NCBI GenBank assembly: GCA_028869035.1
Contig: JAGWTL010000007.1
Coordinates: 1-22,476 of the forward strand
Length of the DNA stretch: 22,476 nt
Origin: Burkholderiales bacterium
GTDB taxonomy: Bacteria; Pseudomonadota; Gammaproteobacteria; Burkholderiales; Burkholderiaceae_C
Reading direction: 5' to 3'
The notes under the pieces were generated by a model. The model was not told the DNA's origin and ran no database searches. It was given only the letters and a program-made list of their open reading frames with translations. Positions 20,320 to 22,476 of this stretch are shown piece after piece. A program made the translations under genes and the position numbers. How positions within the stretch are numbered: the first letter of the stretch is position 1; each line of letters starts with the position of its first letter.

Positions 20320-22476
20320 TCAGGCATGCAGTCGATGCTCACCCTGGCCGTAGAGATTGCTGGTGCAGCGGCCGCACAGCGCGGGATGGGATGCATCGGT
20401 GCCCACGTCCTCGCGGTAGTGCCAGCAGCGTTCGCATTTGGTCGCCGCGCTCGGCGCCACCTGCACCGTGAGCGCGCCTCCGGGTTGCAGCGTGACGGCC
20501 GAGGTGATGAAGACGAACTTCAGGTCCTCGCCCAGACTGGCCAGCAAGGCGTGGTCTTGCGCATTGGCTGCCAGTGTCACGGTGGCTTGCAGCGAGGCGC
20601 CCACCTTGCCATCGGCGCGCAGCGCCTCGATGTCCTTGTTCACGGCGTCGCGGATCTCGCGCAGGCGCCCCCACCTGGCCAGCAGCGCGGCATCGGGCTG
20701 TCCCAGATCGACATAGGTCTCCATGAAGATCGACTCGGACGAGCCGATCACCTGCCAGGCTTCCTCGGCCGTGAAGCTCAGGAAGGGCGCCATCCAGCGC
20801 AGCATGGCTTGCGTGATCTGGTGCAGCGCGGTCTGGGCGCTGCGACGGGCCAGTGACTTGGGCGCCGTGGTGTACAGGCGGTCTTTCAGCACGTCCAGGT
20901 AGAAGGCGCCCAGGTCTTCGCTGCAGTAGACCTGCAGCTTGGCCACCACCGGGTGGAACTCATAGACCTCGTAGTGCGCCAGGATCTCGGCCTGCAGTTC
21001 GGCCGCGCGGCTCAGGGCGTAGCGGTCGATCTCCAGCATCTGGTCCAGCGGCACCGCGTCTTTTTTCGGATCGAAGTCGCTCACATTGGCCAGCAGGAAC
21101 TTCAAGGTGTTGCGCACACGGCGGTAGGTGTCCACCACGCGCGCCAGGATCTTGTCGTCGATGCCCAGGTCGCCCGAGTAGTCGGTGGCGGCGCACCACA
21201 GTCGGATGATCTCGGCGCCCATCTTCTCGCTGACCTGCTGCGGCGCGACGACGTTGCCCACGCTCTTGCTCATCTTGCGGCCCTGGCCGTCCACGGTGAA
21301 GCCGTGGGTCAGCAGGCCGCGGTAGGGCGCGCGGCCGTACATGGCGCAGGCGGTCAGCAGCGAAGAGTGGAACCAGCCGCGGTGCTGGTCGTGGCCTTCC
21401 AGATACAGGTCGGCCTCGGGGCCACCGTCCTCGTGGCCGCTGTGCGGGTGCGAGGTCTTGAGCACCGTGGTGTGCGTGGTGCCGGAATCGAACCACACCT
21501 CCAGGATGTCGCTGCTCTTGCTCCAGCGCGCGGTATCGCTCTTGTCGCCGATGCGCTGCAGGATGTCGGCGGTGGACAGCTTGCTCCAGGCCTCGATGCC
21601 GCCCTGCTCGACGACTTCGGCGGCCAGGTCGATGATCTCGGGCGTGCGCGGATGCGGCTCGCCGCTGTCCACGTCGAGCAGGAAGGGCAGGGGCACGCCC
21701 CAGCTGCGCTGGCGCGAGATGCACCAGTCGGGCCGGTTGGCGATCATGTCGCGCAGGCGGGCCTTGCCGTTCTCGGGGTAGAAGCTGGTCTCTTCGATGG
21801 CGGCCAGCGCCATCTGGCGCAGGGTCTGCGGCGCCTTGTCTTTCGTGAAGATGCCCGTGCCCTCGTCCATGCGCACGAACCACTGCGCCGCAGCGCGGTA
21901 GATCACCGGCGTCTTGTGGCGCCAGCAGTGCGGGTAGCTGTGGGTGATGGGCTGGGTGGCCATCAGGCGGTCGCTCTGGCCGAGCACCTCGATCACGCGC
22001 TCGCAGGCTTTCCAGATGTGCTGGCCGCCGAAGAACGGCAGTTCCTCGGTGTAGACGCCATTGCCTTGCACCGGGTTGAGGATGTCGTCGTACTTCAGGC
22101 CATGGGCCACGCAGCTGTTGAAGTCGTCCACGCCGTAAGCGGGGGCCGAGTGCACGATGCCGGTGCCGTCGCCGTCGCTGACGTAGTCGGCCAGGTAGAG
22201 CGGCGACAAGCGCTTGTAGCTGTATTCGCCGCTGCCGCTGTCCAGGTCGTACAGCGGATGGCGGAATACCTGGCCACGCAAGGCCTCGCCCTTGGCGGTG
22301 GCCAGCACGGTGCCTGTCAGGCCGAAGCGCTCCAGGCACTTCTCGACCAGGTTGGCGCCCAGCAGCAGCACGCCCTTGGGCGTGTCCACCAGCGCGTATT
22401 CCAGCTCCGGGTGGGCGTTGAGCGCCTGGTTGGCGGGGAGGGTCCAGGCGGTGGTGGTCCAGATGACGGCAAAAGC
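20320..22476 (-). CDS. ileS: Isoleucyl-tRNA synthetase, C-terminal three quarters (5' end outside window)
   Basis: The frame is open through the right edge, giving 718 residues; full-length enzymes are about 940 aa, so roughly 220 N-terminal residues, including the HIGH motif, are outside. The visible part begins in the editing-domain region with WTTTAWTLPANQA. The second ATP motif RKMSKSVGN is encoded near 21262-21280. The anticodon-binding helical region follows. The C-terminus has the zinc motif CERCWHYREDVG, then CGRC. The enzyme charges tRNA-Ile in the cytoplasm and edits mis-charged valine. In the WTTT-x-W segment the usual Pro is Ala, a variant I believe occurs in the family. Nothing looks damaged. 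Confidence 0.97.
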   Translation of the reverse strand, partial: AFAVIWTTTAWTLPANQALNAHPELEYALVDTPKGVLLLGANLVEKCLERFGLTGTVLATAKGEALRGQVFRHPLYDLDSGSGEYSYKRLSPLYLADYVSDGDGTGIVHSAPAYGVDDFNSCVAHGLKYDDILNPVQGNGVYTEELPFFGGQHIWKACERVIEVLGQSDRLMATQPITHSYPHCWRHKTPVIYRAAAQWFVRMDEGTGIFTKDKAPQTLRQMALAAIEETSFYPENGKARLRDMIANRPDWCISRQRSWGVPLPFLLDVDSGEPHPRTPEIIDLAAEVVEQGGIEAWSKLSTADILQRIGDKSDTARWSKSSDILEVWFDSGTTHTTVLKTSHPHSGHEDGGPEADLYLEGHDQHRGWFHSSLLTACAMYGRAPYRGLLTHGFTVDGQGRKMSKSVGNVVAPQQVSEKMGAEIIRLWCAATDYSGDLGIDDKILARVVDTYRRVRNTLKFLLANVSDFDPKKDAVPLDQMLEIDRYALSRAAELQAEILAHYEVYEFHPVVAKLQVYCSEDLGAFYLDVLKDRLYTTAPKSLARRSAQTALHQITQAMLRWMAPFLSFTAEEAWQVIGSSESIFMETYVDLGQPDAALLARWGRLREIRDAVNKDIEALRADGKVGASLQATVTLAANAQDHALLASLGEDLKFVFITSAVTLQPGGALTVQVAPSAATKCERCWHYREDVGTDASHPALCGRCTSNLYGQGEHRLHA

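Overview
The window is about 22.5 kb of GC-rich DNA from a betaproteobacterium, most likely a member of the Burkholderiales near Comamonadaceae. The grounds are the tct/Bug tripartite carboxylate uptake genes, the neighbouring ileS and lspA, the codon use, and short palindromic repeats of the kind I remember from genomes of that family. No database was consulted, so the placement is inference. No tRNA, rRNA, CRISPR array, integrase or insertion sequence was found.

Positions 1-1152 look like an accessory patch. A clearly less GC-rich, 5'-truncated Mrr-type restriction endonuclease fragment is followed by an addiction-module antitoxin, whose ParE/RelE-type toxin partner carries a one-base frameshift. 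Positions 1184-5326 (minus strand) hold a PDZ-less trypsin-like anchored protease, then a tightly packed MoxR ATPase - DUF58 - VWA (BatA-like) unit. A hairpin-forming repeat of about 119 bp lies between the protease and moxR. A second kind of palindromic repeat has become part of the DUF58 N-terminus.

Positions 5444-9425 (plus strand) form a compact run: TatD-family nuclease, DNA-deoxyinosine glycosylase-like enzyme, a spermidine-synthase-fold protein and a GspE/PilB-type secretion ATPase. Positions 9594-14416 hold tctB-tctA, a 10-bp perfect hairpin, a tctC/Bug binding protein, a repeat made of three small hairpins, and a gamma-glutamyltransferase family gene. These may serve uptake and breakdown of related acids.

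Positions 14417-15876 are a second accessory patch. An AT-rich promoter with three copies of a 13-bp box and a central 14-bp palindrome drives a self-inhibited (class II) Fic protein. A four-base overlap joins it to an 81-aa protein that resembles only the N-terminal part of a type I R-M/N-6 DNA methylase protein. Another four-base overlap joins that to an EamA transporter. I consider this the most interesting spot in the window.

Positions 16853-22476 are ordinary metabolic and housekeeping genes: an SDR protein lacking the usual Tyr/Lys pair, a second EamA transporter, a quinone oxidoreductase, lspA, and the 3' three quarters of ileS, which runs off the right edge. Another palindromic repeat fills the ileS-lspA gap.
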